Positions 45,149 to 58,176 of a stretch of 64,000 bases of DNA are shown one piece after another (within the stretch, counting starts at the first letter, position 1; every line of letters starts with the position of its first letter). Under the pieces are notes generated by a model. The model searched no databases. It worked only from the letters and a program-made list of their open reading frames with translations, and was not told the DNA's origin. A program made the position numbers and the translations under genes. The stretch covers positions 31,714,885-31,778,884 of the forward strand of contig CM067109.1 in assembly GCA_034008185.1 (NCBI GenBank), in the 5' to 3' direction. Source of the stretch: Gorsachius magnificus. Its lineage: Eukaryota; Chordata; Aves; Pelecaniformes; Ardeidae.

Positions 45149-45513
45149 ACAGCAAACAGAGGCAGCAGTTTGCACAGCGGTCTCTGGGTTCTGCTTTGGG
45201 AGCTTCTGGACCTTCCAGAGACAAGGTCCTGGATCACCAGGGAACACCTGGGAACCTCTGAGAAACTTGAGGGTGCCTGCTGCCACTAGGCAGGGGTAAG
45301 GCGAGGGGACGCACAAAGCTGCAGTCCCATTGACGCTCTAGCAGCTTCTACCAGGCATGATAGCTGCCCTTGACCCAGGGTGCAGGATAACTGTGCCTTG
45401 AGCCAGCCTTTGCTGCAGCTGCCCCTCTTTAGGGGAGGTTCAAGCACCCTTGAGCCAGTGTTCAGGTGATGCCAGGCCCAGAACACAGCCAACAGAGGCA
45501 GCAGTTTGCACAG
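45149..45513 (+). repeat. 29-bp direct repeat pair, 336 bp apart, in CR1-E 5' region
   Basis: 45149-45177 and 45485-45513 share ACAGC[A/C]AACAGAGGCAG followed by CAGTTTGCACAG, with one mismatch in 29. The sequence between and after the repeats is not alike, so this is not a long tandem duplication as seen. It may be a residue of repeated 5' UTR modules. Confidence 0.8.
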
Positions 45514-45661
45514 AAGGGTGCAAAGAAGGCCTCAGCTGAAGTTGTATCTACATAAACCATCTCAGGTATGGTGGTGACAAGCTGGAGGGCAGTCTCCCCA
45601 GCAGGCGTTGGAGCCACTGCCCCAGCCAGAGTAGAGGCTTCCACACAGACAGAGCTTCAGG

Positions 45662-45882
45662 GTGGTGGCAGCCCTCCAAGCCCCAGGCTGCAGGGAGCAC
45701 CTGGGGCCTCCCTCTGATGCCGGGAACAACGGCCCTCTGTCCTTCAGCGCTGTCCTGGATGTGCTGTGCCACCAAGTGGAGGGGTTGCAGGAGGAAGTTG
45801 GCTGGCTACGCAGCATCAGAGAAGATAAAAGGGAGATGACAGGATCTTCTCTGAGACACAACAGCTTGAAGAGCCCCAGACT
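45662..45882 (+). pseudogene. CR1 ORF1 remnant (coiled-coil region)
   Basis: The open frame contains VLDVLCHQVEGLQEEVGWLR followed by SIREDKREM. This is the heptad-patterned coiled-coil of the CR1 ORF1 protein, which binds element RNA. After about residue 73 the frame leaves CR1 ORF1, because the sequence switches to an ORF2 segment in another frame. No start or zinc-finger part survives. Confidence 0.65.
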
Positions 45883-45884
45883 CC

Positions 45885-46800
45885 ATGTCTGCATGGATGA
45901 ACAAGGAACTCCTGGCAAAACTCAAACACAGAAAAGAAGCATACAGAGGGTGGAAGCAGGGACAGCTAATGTGGGAGGAATATAGAAACACTGTCCAAGA
46001 ATTCAGAGATGAAGTTAGGAAAGCTAAAGCCCAAATGGGATTGAATCTGGCAAGAGATGTCAAAGGGACAGAAAGGGCTTCCGTAAGTATACAGGTGACA
46101 AAAGGAAGGCTAGGGCACACTGCTGAAGAAGGTGGGGGACCTGGTGAGAGAACATGGAAAAGGCTGAGGTACTGAATGCCTTCTTTGCCTCAGTCTTTAC
46201 TAGCAAGAGCAGCCTTCATGAATCCCAGGTCCTAGAGACCAGAAAGTCTGCATCTGATCCTGTTGAACAGCTTCATTAATGAGCTGGATGATGTGCAGTG
46301 TTGCCTTAGCAAGTTTGGTGATGACACCAAAGTGGCAGGAGGGGCTGATACACCAGAGAGCTGTGCTGCCATCCAGAGGGACCTGGGCAGGCAGGAGGAA
46401 TGGGCTGACAGGAACCTCATTCAGTTCAGCAAGGGGAAGTGCAAAGTCCTGCACCTGGGGAGAAACAGCCCCAGGCACCAGGACATGCTGGGGGACGCCC
46501 AACTGGAAAGCAGCTTGGCAGGAAAGGCCCTGGGGATCATGGTGGACACCAGGTGTTGAACATACACCAGCAACATGTCCTTGTGGCAAAGAGGACCAAC
46601 GGTATCCTGCGTTATGGGCTGCGTTAGGAGGAGTGTTGCCAGAAAATCGAGGGAGGTGATCCTTCCCCTCTACTCCGCACTGGTGAGGCCACATCTGGAG
46701 TACTGTGTCCAGTGCTGGGTTCCCTGTTATAAGGCAGACATGGACATGCTGGAGAGAGTCTTGCAAAGGGTCATGAAGGGCCTGGAGCCCCTCTCCTAGG
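45885..46800 (+). pseudogene. CR1 ORF2 remnant with large internal deletion
   Basis: 45885-46175 encodes [20 protein letters not shown] and [20 protein letters not shown], the linker between endonuclease and reverse transcriptase. After about 46257 it jumps to FINELDD, KFGDDT (46311-46328), ADTPESCAAIQRDLG. The catalytic box reads FGDD rather than FADD. A stop at 46557 and shifts break the rest ([26 protein letters not shown] at about 46635-46715). The RT fingers and most of the palm are absent. Inactive. Confidence 0.85.
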
Positions 46801-47142
46801 ACGGAAGGCTGAGAGAGCTGTGACTGTTCAGCTTGGAGAAGAGAAGGCTCAGGGGGATCTCACCAATGTGTATAAATACCTGCAGGGAGGGTGCAGAGAA
46901 CAGAGTCATGCTTCTTTCAGTGGTGCCCAGTGCCAGGCCAGAGGCAATGGGCACAGACCATGAGGGTGACCAAGGGCTGGCACCAGGTTTTCCAAAGAGG
47001 TTGTGGAGTCTCCCTCCTTGGAGATACTCAAAAGCCATCTGGGCATGGTCCTGGGCTCTAGGCAACCCTGCTTGAGCAGGGGATGTTGGATCAGGTGACA
47101 TCCAGAGGTCCCTGCCAACTTCAGCTGTTCTGTGGTATGATA

Positions 47143-50100
47143 AAGAATAAATTACATTGTATTTTCTGATTACTTTTTATAGCTTATTTTTATTTTATAA
47201 TCCATTATGATATGTCATGTACATATAGTGCTGCTATAGTCTTTCCTTATGCTGACAAGACACATTTTTCTTGTCTATTTCTTGGAGCAGAGACTAGTGC
47301 GTGGTACTGGATGTTTTAAAGTACTTTGCGGTTCTAAAAATGAACATAACAGGCAGGCAATTTATAAAAAAGTAATTCAGCAGCCCTATCTTTCAGTTCT
47401 TGAACATTTTCCCATGACTGGTAACTGAGCTTATGCTAGGTGGATGGGCCTGGTTAAACTAGATAATATGGAACTGCCAGATGTGAGGGAAGAATGCTGT
47501 GATATGTTATAAAGATCAGGAAAGGAGCACTCTTGTAGGAAGTCAAAGGGGGAATGCTAGGACAGTGCAGTAGAGGAAAAAAAGGGTTACTGGTCAATGT
47601 ATTCCTCTAAATTCACGGAGAATGAGTCTGGAGTGACTGATGGGTTAATATTGACTGGTTGAAACTAGCTACATTTCACATTTACTGCAAATGGTGACAT
47701 TTCTAATGCAAGATGGCCAGCCTGGCAGTTTTCCATCCTTTGGAAAAAAAAAAAAAAAAAAAAATCTTCTGAATGAAGAAGGAATACTTTGTTCTATTAT
47801 ATAATCTTATCACATTGATTTTTTTTTTCCTGTAAGATGCTGTGTTCTGGCCATCTGACTGCCTCTCACTTCCTTTGACTCTGTTATTGAAGCAAACAAG
47901 GTAGACTGTTGAAAACACCAATATTATTTAGCACATTATTGAATCTCAAAGACATTCATACTCAAGTTTCTCACTCTCCCAATAAGCTTTGTTGGAAAGA
48001 AAAGAGTTTGGAAGTTATTGCATGTGAATTTATCAGTGTTTATTTACTGGGAGTGGAATTTTGAAAATTTCACAGTGTGAGAGCCTGAGTGTCTTCAAAA
48101 AATCATCTCAGACTAAAAGCAGATTGCCAAATATATGCATATGCCAGTTCCAAAAGAATATTTAAGCTCCTAATCCCTGTTTAAGGCCTCAACTTTCTAT
48201 CAATTTCCTTAACTAAGTAGTAGGGTCCTAAATATTCTGTTGGTTCTGTGACTAGTTATCGAATGACAGAAATAGGCACCAATTCCTACTTCGAGAAGAA
48301 TCTATGCAGAGTATGTACCTGAACTATAATTACCCATCTATTAATGAAACAGGTTGGAATGATTCATATAAGAGATGAAAACCAGTTGTCATAATCTATT
48401 TGGAAAATGTTGATCATTCAGAAAGTAATAGGATATGGTACTATATGCCAAAATTGACATCACCTGCTTCAAGTCATTTACAACCTAGAAGCAAGTATCT
48501 CGAATGCATATGGATTATTTTATAATAGGTAAAGCACATAGCAGTGTCTTTTATACATCTTATAAATGCCATATATCACTTAATGTCACTAAAGTGCTGG
48601 GTGAATAGCTGGTTGCACAACGGTATATAATGAGTAGGGTGAAAAAATACCTAAGTTACAAGTCTGAATGACATATGCCATGGAACTTTTCTACCAAAAA
48701 AATGCTAAAGAATAAAGCCTTTAACTAAATCCAAGATGAGGGAAGAGCATTCTATATCAGACATTATTTTATAATGTGATATGTTTATTTGTGATGAAAT
48801 ATGAGTTTGAAACTGAGTCATTGCTTATTATAACTGATTACCCTTGCATGAAAACAGAAGTCAGTACCACAACATATGCCTGAGACTTCACAAACAGATT
48901 TGTAAGTCTTAGTGGCTGCCATGCTATGGCACTCAAACCCAAAACTGTAGCCTCCCAAATTCCAGGTGAGCTGCAATCTTTCACATGGGAAATTTAAAGT
49001 CAATAAAAGTCTCAGTTGCTGACACCAGCATGCACTTGGTACATAACATTAACTTCTGGGTGTTGTCCTGATATAGCTCAGCTTTTTCAGTGCTTACCAG
49101 CTCTCTGCCTACCAACTGCCAGAGCTTTTTCTGGATCCATGATCCAAACCTTGCAGGGGTGTTGCTTGATCCAGTTATTTATATACCAGTCACTGCCTAA
49201 AGAGATGCAAGCTTTAAGCAGAGCAAAAAGGGGCAGCAAAAGCTGTTAAAATTGCCTTAGGTTTGTGGTATAGTTTGATGGTGAAGATATATATGCTTAT
49301 AAGGAAGACGCGTGTCTGGGTCTCCTTCAGGTAGAAGAGACACTCAGTGCTCTCAAAGACCAGGGAGTTTCCAGTAGGCTTTTAGAGAGAACACTGCTAA
49401 TGAGGGAAGAGTCGGATATACCTCCAGCTTTTATGTCCACCTATTATTTGCTTGGATCCATAATAATAAGTTTATCAAAAGAATTAATCAGAAGTGTGTT
49501 ATTGAATTTCAATTACATTAATTGCTTTGCAATTCAACTTTAAGCATAACTTAAACCAGTCTTTCTTATATGGCTTACTAACCGGAAAGTTAGAAAAGCT
49601 AACTTCCCACTGTCCAGTGGGAACTGACTATTGTATGTATTTAAAATTAAAGATCTTAAACGTAAATGGCATTTGGAGTTCATAGTTTAGGCTGTCCATC
49701 TTTCTAAAAAGTTACCGACACAGGCATCTTGCTTGCCCACAGCCTGTAAATTAGTCTCCAGGATGCTTTTATACTGTTTTAACAATTAATAAGAGCTATG
49801 ATAGTTAAAAATTTAAAACAGCTTTTTGTTCAATGAAATTCTAAAGACAAAATCCTTTCTTAATAATTATTAAAGCAGTACAAAAGCAGGCTGGAGGCAG
49901 TGGAATTTCACTCTGGTTCTGTCAAAAATTTTACCTTACTGTCAAACAGCTACCTGACAGCATTAGGAAAAGAAATGGTCAATGTAATTTAAAAAAAAAA
50001 AAATCAGTTTAAGCAATTGTAACCTCTAGGTCAAGTCCTGGCCATCATTAACCAGCTACACAGGCCTGTCATGAACATGTAACAATTGCCAAAGAAAATG

Positions 50101-53100
50101 GTTGTATTTTCAAAAAGCCATTTAAAATAGGTATCCTTTGCAAAATTACATGTTTTTTCACATCTGCAAAATTACTTGGATTCCCCCTTTTCCAAGATTT
50201 TCTTAGTAAGAGGAGATGGCTACAAAAGGATGGCTATGTCCTTTCTACTTCCTTGGAAGGCTATGTCGTTGCCTACCCTATCATGTCAGTTACTAAAACC
50301 CAGGAATGGCTTAAATTTAGGCCAATTAACATACTGTATTCAAATGAAGGAACAGGGAAGCTGTCCACAAGTTTAAGGACAGAATAGCCAGCAAATCTGT
50401 CCAGATTCTTAACATCTTTACAAAAGTGTTTGCAAACAGATGCATGTTCCCTCTCTTTCTAAAAGCACTTGAATCCAGGTGTAGTGGTATTTCTAGTTAT
50501 GAACAGCAACAAAAGACAGGAGCAGTTTAAGAGCTGGCAAGATCTCAGTGGTGTTGAAAACTACCAAGCTGGTCATAACTGAGAAATGTTCTTTCTAATT
50601 CTATAAAAGTTTCCATGGATTACTCTGAAGAGATCTAAAAGAAAATTGCTAGTGACCTAGGAAACTTAAGTATCTAGCTTCTTCAAGGATTGCTTCACTA
50701 TAGGCCTAAGGAGAGGAAAACATTCTCCCTGAAATACGAAGGTATTAACTGTTAAAGATCTTAATGCATAGATGTTTTACTTTCTGCAAGCTCTTTGTCA
50801 GATGAGCTCTGTCAAACCTTACTGCAGTGCTTTAAGATGTTATTTCCCCACCCGTCTAACTGGTCTTGTGCTGAAGATTATGTCCAGTATCAGAGTCAGA
50901 AAACAGATGCTCTACAAGCCAAACCTTTAGTGGAAAGTTTGGCTGACAAAGGTGGGCTGCATTATGGTCCTGACCTGTGAACAGCTGACTGGAACTATGT
51001 TGACTTTGCCACATACAAATGACTTTTACCAGAGATTTGGTGACAAGCAACTGCAAGTTGGTAAAATCATATATGGACACAACTGTTTGGTGAAGTGTTT
51101 CAGAGTTAATCTGTTAATCTGTTTTCTATCTGAGGGATGCTTAATTTATTGTACATGAAATAAATGCATCTTTATTTATGAATGCATTTCCCACAATCAA
51201 CAAAACTCTTTAATGATGAAATTAAACACAACTGGTAACACTGGTTGACCGTTTCAGCTGACAGACGAATAAGTTTAGTGACTGAGCTGCTCTTTTGTCT
51301 AAAATAAAGATGAAATACAGCCAGCCTGACTAATTACTTGTTTAGTTAATACAGGAAGAATTACTTTTCAATAATTTTTATTCTAGGAAAAAATGATTAT
51401 GTGAAAAATATCAGGTTTGTAGTTTTTGACATATATGCCTATGTATCAGGAGAGTCTTTAACTGCCTATTCTAAGCAAAGGCATCCACTCCTTTCAACCC
51501 ATTAAAGAAAAGTTAGAGCAGGTACCCAAAGCGCTGTACCCGCAGAGGCACCTTTTGAACTGAAGAGCTGATAAGGATGCTGAACTCTTTCTGTATGAAT
51601 AGAACCTATCTAACACCAGGCCACAAAACTGAGAGCATGGGCACAATTTGCAGCAGGGATTTGCCTCTTTAGGCTAATTTTATTCAGTTACTGGACCCAA
51701 GATAGAGGGATCAGGCAATTCCTAAAAAGGGCTGAGAAAGCTGAGCCAGAAGGGATTAAGTAGTATTTTCTGGCTGCCTCTTCATTTTGCCTCAGAAGAG
51801 AGAGAACTAAAGGTGAAGGACCCTGGATACCTGAAACCTACTTCACTGGAGATTACTTTGCGTACATTTACTGTGCAGTTTTCATTTGAAGAATGAAATG
51901 GAGGAAAGGGCCTGGATACATTCTGGGGCTTCTATTAATACCTGTTGGAGTGATATGCCTAAATTTAAAGGCTTCTCAGAGAACATTTTCTTCTTCATGA
52001 ATTAGAGGTTGAACATTTCATCCATAATTCTTTAACGTGGTCTTCCCATGCAAAATACATCCCCATCCATCCCCAGAAAGGTTACACTGGCAACCCACTA
52101 GAACTTTAAGAAAAAAGTTAGAAATCTATCATACCTGAGAGTTTTGGTGATTATCTGTCACGTTGTGTAGCCAGTGAGTCCTCACAGACCATGGAAAATG
52201 TCTAAAAAGTAATCAGTCATAAATGCAATGGTCCTTGTATTCATTACTATCATCACTGCTCTGCATAGTAGCTTCCACTTCTAGCCAGTGCTTTCTATCT
52301 GCTTAGTGAGCTGATCCCCTATAGACTTGGGATGGATTTGCAATCTGCAATATCTGTAAATAATAGTTAATTTGGGCCATTATTCTATCTGACCCAGTTG
52401 TCTCCAGAGCACAATCCCACAATCCTCCAGTATGATTGGTGTGGGAACACATACACAATCTTTTGTATTTACATAGCTTCTGCTAACAACATCTCCAGTG
52501 CTGACACTAAGGTAATATAAAGAACTGACATTGTTGTTATTTTACGAGGAACAGGGAGAGCTGTGGCTTCTTAGTCACTTCTTCCCTACGGCGTAGTTAC
52601 AGTACTTTAAAATTACTCCTTTTCTTCCACCTTTCATTACTGCATAAGAGTTTTTCTAAAGTCTAGTATTTACACCTTTCTTAGACAGCTTATAAGACAC
52701 ACAAAACAAAAACCTGTTTGAGGTTACAATGCGTAATAACTTTATCTTACATAAATCATGCCACCCTCCTAGCCAAACTGCCACATCAGCCTATCCATGT
52801 CCTCCCTAGCAGCAGCTCCCCAGGCTCTTTCTTTACTAGGTGAGTATTAACCACTCTCTCTGCATTGCTTATTCTCCTTTCCGGGCACACATTTTCAGCA
52901 CCACCTGAGCTGTGTGTCTTAGTTTTGGTTGGCTGTTTGTTCAAATTGGCAACCATCCCTCTTGTCTTTTACCTTTGCCAGGCCTAGCTCTTCAGTCTCA
53001 GCACAGGCAAACAAGCCTCCGTCCAAGCCATACGAAGTTTCTACCAGGAAACAACTCATTCCTCCTGCTTCTTTTTTTATCCTGGTCACAGGTGAATCAG

Positions 53101-53954
53101 CCTGCAGTTGGAAAGAAGGTTCTTACTACCTCCATGGAGTGTTACTTACTACCTCCATATTACAGTACAGGTCTAGAACAGTTGGTTTCTTGGCAAATAC
53201 CCCTTTTCTTTTTCCCTCTGATACTGAGGATAAAACACTTTGGAATATCCAATGGAGTTTAATGAGTCTGGCAAAATAAAGCTAACACTGTTCTTCAATG
53301 AGGGTTAACTTTTAAATATGTTACTATACATTTATACTCTTCACTAGCTGCCTGGTTTTGGCTACTCTTGCAGGTAAGGTATTGAGCTAGTGGGCCTTCA
53401 GTCTCACTGAGCAGACCTCTGGTATGACTTTCATATTCACACAGAATATGCAAAAATAAATTATTTGGGAAACAAAAATAAGAGAGCAAAATCCCACAAA
53501 ACTGAGATAAGTCTTCCTTTTGTTACCTTTTCTTTGAAAACTCAGTGCAGGTAAAGCTGGGATAAGAATAAATTCCGGTGTAAATTTTTCATTTTTTTCC
53601 CCCAAGATATTCCAGGAAGTTTCAGGACTACAGAAGACTAAGTGCAAGCTAAAATCTTGGTTTATTAGTCACTGGTAGATTAAAAATATGTCTTACTGTA
53701 AGCTGTGTGTTTTCATGCTGCTTATTCCTTTGTCTTCACCCTGTGTGAAGCCATCTGTTGTGCAAACACAGCTACCTGGGAAAGGAGGACAGCATGTACA
53801 GACACTAAATCAGAATTCTGAAACTTCTGTTTTGCCAAGTTTTTGGTCAGATTGGTTCCCTGGTTTTATCCACAGGATGTCCCCACAAGCAGCTCTGCTG
53901 GCAATACAAGGGGATGGGGCGGGATTCTGTGATGCAGAAGTAGGGCTGAGTCAG
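47143..53954. other. AT-rich DNA, nothing firmly identified
   Basis: A-run of 21 at 47744-47764, T-run at 47820-47828, a direct repeat of TTACTACCTCCAT near 53122-53160 and short chance ORFs (two overlapping 116-codon frames at 52912-53279). No recognised exon or transposon. Confidence 0.5.
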
Positions 53955-53990
53955 TGTACTGGTTTTTGCTGGGATAGTTAGAAATGAGGA
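53955..53990 (+). repeat. Possible LTR-start fragment similar to the ERV-L LTR
   Basis: TGTACTGGTTTTTGCTGGGATAG resembles the first 24 bases of the LTR at 4336 (TGTCCTGGTTTCGGCTGGGATAG) with four mismatches. Similarity fades after about 30 bases, so this is either a decayed LTR relative or chance. Confidence 0.3.
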
Positions 53991-54809
53991 GCAGAAGTCA
54001 AAGGTAGAACTGTATCACTGCTGAGTGTAGACCTTTATTTTCAGGAAGGAGATATTACAGTGAAATATGTGCAGCCTACCGAATTTCAACCACATCAGGG
54101 GCTCTGATGGTGAAATTGAGTTTATAGGATCTATTGACTTTTTTCTTTCTCATCTCAAACATCATTCAGGATAATAAAATTATTAATTTTTCAAGACACC
54201 AGCAGTCTTCTCTCACAATACCTTCAATTTAAAAGCTTTGCTCATAGATCTGCTGTGATATGATATATCATCAGTGCTGGCAAAAATATAAAAATGATGC
54301 CATCTGTTGTTGGATTGGATACAGATGTCAATTCTTTTAACTGGGCAACCAATCTGAATTGTTCACAGCAGGACTAAGCAGGGTATCCTGAATGTTCACA
54401 TCCTGGATTCGAAATCACGGTGATTCAATGGTTGCTCAATTATCTTTCAATAACTTCAAACATCTGAAAATCACAAATTAGACATTTAACTTTCACCCTT
54501 TTTAACTTTCCAACCCCCAAAATTAAATAGGAGCATGGTTCTGGCTACTGAAAATCAGCCTGAAGGCTTTATGATCAGAGAGAGTAATATCCACCAAAAA
54601 TACACGTGAACAAACTATTTTACATTTATTCTATTCTTATCTATTGTTGTAATTTACTTTTCTATCTCTATTTCCTGCTAGTGCTTTAAAGAAGTCTGTT
54701 CCTGTATCAATAAAGGTGAAAGCAGAATTATAACAATGTAAGAATCAATTGTTAAATGTTTAATGAAAATTCTGTGAACCCAACAGAAGGCCAGGTTTAA
54801 ACTCAATGA

Positions 54810-55475
54810 CAATGCTCCATGTCTTTTTTTACACCATGCCAGTTCAAAATTAATATGAGAGGTAATGATGCCTTACATGTAAAAAATATTATTACAGTCA
54901 GTGTAATATCCACTGTGATATTTCTTTCACATTACACACAAATAATTTCTACACATTTGACCCAAGCAGCTAGACAAAAGCCTGGACTATTGCCAGTTGT
55001 TCTAATTAGGAAAAAGAGTGATGATGCCCTTTTAACAACTCCATGTATTTTATTCAAAAGTAGCCTACTATTTTTCTTGTTTGTATTAACCCCTATTTCC
55101 CTGAATGCTGAAAGAACTGAACAAGAACATTTATCCCATGTTCATTATTTTATGCTATGTCGGCTGTGTCTACATCAAAAGCTCATTCTCTTGACTATTT
55201 TTAGGGTTAAATCCTGGTCTTCATGTAGGTCTTCAGCCTTACCTCAGGCTGTCAAGTTTTACACCATGACCATAAGGAGCACTCGGCTTCTTGCTCCCAG
55301 CCCATCACAAGAGCGGTGCTTTTGCATCTCTCCCCGCACCTCCTGTGTGCAAACCCCAAAGCACAAAACCTGTGGCACTGTGCTGCAGACAGGGATGAGC
55401 ACCCCAGTGGAGCCCAAGCTGAAGATGTCCCACTACCATGGCCCCAAAGGCAGCTGCTCGCTTTTGCTGATTTAG
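54810..55475 (+). other. Unassigned 218-codon open reading frame
   Basis: Open from the codon after TGA 54807-54809 to a stop at 55473-55475, with the first ATG at 54819 in a weak context. It is the longest ORF outside the provirus, CR1 copies and CpG island, and about 1.7 times the next longest in AT-rich parts. The translation has two hydrophobic stretches (residues about 23-40 and 82-96) and a Cys/Ser/Pro-rich C-terminal third that coincides with a GC-richer patch (55260-55470). I recognise no family, no splice sites that clearly frame it and no polyadenylation context. It may be chance, an old gene or retroelement piece, or a real exon. Confidence 0.2.
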
Positions 55476-58150
55476 CTTACTATTGAAATGCAGGTTACAG
55501 AGCATTGTTCACTAGTAAGAGATGAAAAGTGTACTACACACTGTGGTTGCTGAACTGTGAACTATATGAGATCCTCGATTAGTGTAAAGAATATCCTGAC
55601 AAAGGGCACAGTTGTGTGATCCCCACATCATGAGGATCATACCTGATTGATCTTTTCACTTCTAGCAGCAGAGAGAAAAAGGAATAACACAGTGTTATAG
55701 TAGTGGAACAGAGAAAATATGCTTCCAAAAACCCTGAAATTAACCTATGCAAATAACCATGAACTGACTCTGGAATGCCTTTGCTTCCATTTGTGTCTCA
55801 CTTAAATGAGATTGAGTATAAGCAGCTGTTCTGTACAATGGAAGCAACTTGTAACAGTTACTGGCAAATTTGAGGCACAAACATTTCTAAATTAGCCTTT
55901 GCATTTAAAAATTTTAAAGGAGAAACAAATGTTTCTCTGTTGGGCATGCTGTCTTGTAAAGGGGAAGACATCCATTCAAGTGCCTGTTTGGAATCAGGCA
56001 ATTAATGTATTTGACCTCTCTGTAGCCTCCAGCCAAGATCAGTGTCTGCCAGTTTTGTGGAATATGCTGGGATGGGTTTCCCACTGTCTCATCTGCTGAG
56101 GCTTTCCATCTATACATAAAACGCCTGCATTTGGGACCTCTTGCAACTGGAAAATTTCTTTTCAGTTGGCATTTATTTTTATAATATAATAAAAAAAAAA
56201 AGGTTAAACAGCTTTAGCAGGACGGGCTGTAAAGGCTGCAAAATGGTTAATTGCAACAGAGCAACTAATCGACATAGTCCAACTAGTGATTGGTGAACCA
56301 GATCTGGCCCACAGGCTGCTCATATCCAGCCTCATGTCAAGGGCACCTGAATGCCTGCCTGCCCTGCCACAGAAACTTCAGAAAATGCTGTGGCTGGGGT
56401 GGCTATGACAGAGGTGAAGCTGCTCGACTGTCCTTCTACCCTGCCAGAAGCAGGAGCAGCTGCACAAGGAGAATGAGCAGGGGTCCAGCCTTCAAGTGTG
56501 TCCACTTGGGGATGGCATTGGGGGTGGATGAGGTACTCAGCAGTGGCTGCATCTTCACATTCCAAGTATCTTCTCTGGAACAAAGAAAGGTGGGTTTCAG
56601 TAATTTCCCCCAAATAATCTGACTGTAAATATATTCAAGCATCCCTGAAATCCCAACCCTAGCTTTTTATTTAAACTCTTAAATAAATATTCAAGTTAAT
56701 ATTTGTCATTTGCTTTTAAATTCTGTCTGATGTTTTCCTTGAAGTAACATACAGAAAAGGAAGGATTGCCTCCATATTCAGAGCTGAAGAGACAGTCTTG
56801 CCTGTTACAAGATGTAATGCTGAAATACAAGAATGGTCTGATTTCAATCAAATGACATTTTAATTATTTAGTCTGTTTAATCTATTATTGAAAAACTCTC
56901 ATAATGCAGCTCCAGAAAGCCTTCCTGTACTAAACTGAGTTTTTTTCTGGCATTGTATCAGAGGTTTCCTATATTCTTAATTAATCATAGCTAGGTTATA
57001 TGCCCTATAAAATTAACAATATATGAATCGTCAATATTTCATTTGATCTTAATAAGAATGGTCCACTAGAGCCAGTGAGTTTTTCAAAATAGATTAAGTT
57101 ACAAGAACCAAATAATTAAACACTGATTTATTTTTAAAACCAGACCATCATTCTCAGATTTCTTCAGCACTTTTTACCATTAGAATATTAGTATATTATA
57201 TGTAAGACTTTATTAAAAGTTAATCCTCCCAAACACACTTCTCATGGGAAAAAAAAAAAAAATTAGATCAATATTTACTGTTTGTGCATCTATGAACTCT
57301 GTAAGGTTTTGGAGGTCTGTAAGTCTGACAAGGTTATTGGCAAGGAAGGTGATCCTTTAAATTCCTGCAAGCATATATTCTCGTTCAGTCAAGGTCACTT
57401 ATCAATCAAATGAATGTCATTTCATAAACACCCCTGAACAACTGTGTTCTATTATCTAAATGGGAAGGAGAGGTGTTAATGGGTGTCTAAGGGATGAAAT
57501 CAATTTAGCTTGGAGGCACTCAGCTGTTAGACCTGTTGTGAACATGTCTGGCTGCTAATATATGCTGATTAGCATTAATATCATATGATGTCTGAAATGT
57601 GGCTGGCATGACATTTCTAAACCAATGAATGGTGATTAAAACTCTGTTTTCTTTATTCTCTTATTTGAGTAATTGCTTCTGGCTGTGTGGACTATCAGGT
57701 TTGCAACACGTGCAGTACTGTGTTTGAAGATTTGTACCCACAGACACTTTTCGTTACTGTGATCCTCTTGGAGAAGGAAAATAAAGAGCACTTGACATGT
57801 TATTTACTGGCAGCAAGGGGTCCTGCATGGCCCACTGAGAAAGTAGCAAGGACTTGCACTAAAGAATTAGAAATATAGGCAAATCATAGTATGGTTGATA
57901 CTTATGCTGACAACATATGCTTGATGTGTTGATGCCAACAAATTGAAATGGAGTTTTCAAGTGCTGAATTACAGAATAAACTTGCCTTTGTAGCCCAGTC
58001 CAGTCATGGCTTCTCTTTATGATTCCCTCCCCTCACCCCCTAACACGATGAAGATATGATGGAAAAGTTTATGCCAGAGGGGAGAAAACATTGATTAAAA
58101 ATATCAACAAAATAAAGACAAAACAAATGCTTTGTTGTCTTTGCAGATGA
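55476..58150. other. Mostly AT-rich DNA with one GC-richer patch, nothing identified
   Basis: A GC-richer patch at about 56290-56580 has open frames on both strands (about 93-110 codons) without family resemblance. A TAAT-rich stretch lies at about 57480-57650. A 63-codon frame lies at 57687-57878. None is convincing as a gene. Confidence 0.4.
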
Positions 58151-58176
58151 GTGATTTGTCTACTGTGCCATTTCAG

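Larger units (their letters stand above)
45146..47142 (+). mobile_element. CR1 LINE copy E, composite with 5' region, ORF1 piece and 3' end
   Basis: GC-richer than its surroundings. It has a probable 5' UTR with a 29-bp direct repeat, then an ORF1 remnant (about 45662-45882). Next come an ORF2 linker piece (about 45885-46255), the RT C-terminus with thumb (about 46265-46800), and a 3' UTR ending near 47142 with CTGTTCTGTGGTATGAT. The bulk of ORF2 (endonuclease and most of the RT) is missing at two junctions (about 45880 and 46260). Its 3' UTR (GAGGTTGTGGAGTCTCC, CTGCTTGAGCAGGGG) marks a different CR1 subfamily from A-D. The left edge is uncertain. Confidence 0.85.

Noticed and set aside
46200..46766. 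188-codon minus-strand ORF
   Set aside because: It is the antisense of CR1 copy E, whose plus frame has the RT motifs.
47744..47764. 21-A run as a retrogene tail
   Set aside because: No AATAAA at the right distance and no gene-like sequence upstream. A simple A-run is sufficient.
54403..54425. GGATTCGAAATCACGG resembling a tRNA T-loop
   Set aside because: The T-stem does not pair properly and no acceptor, D-loop or anticodon stem could be laid out around it.
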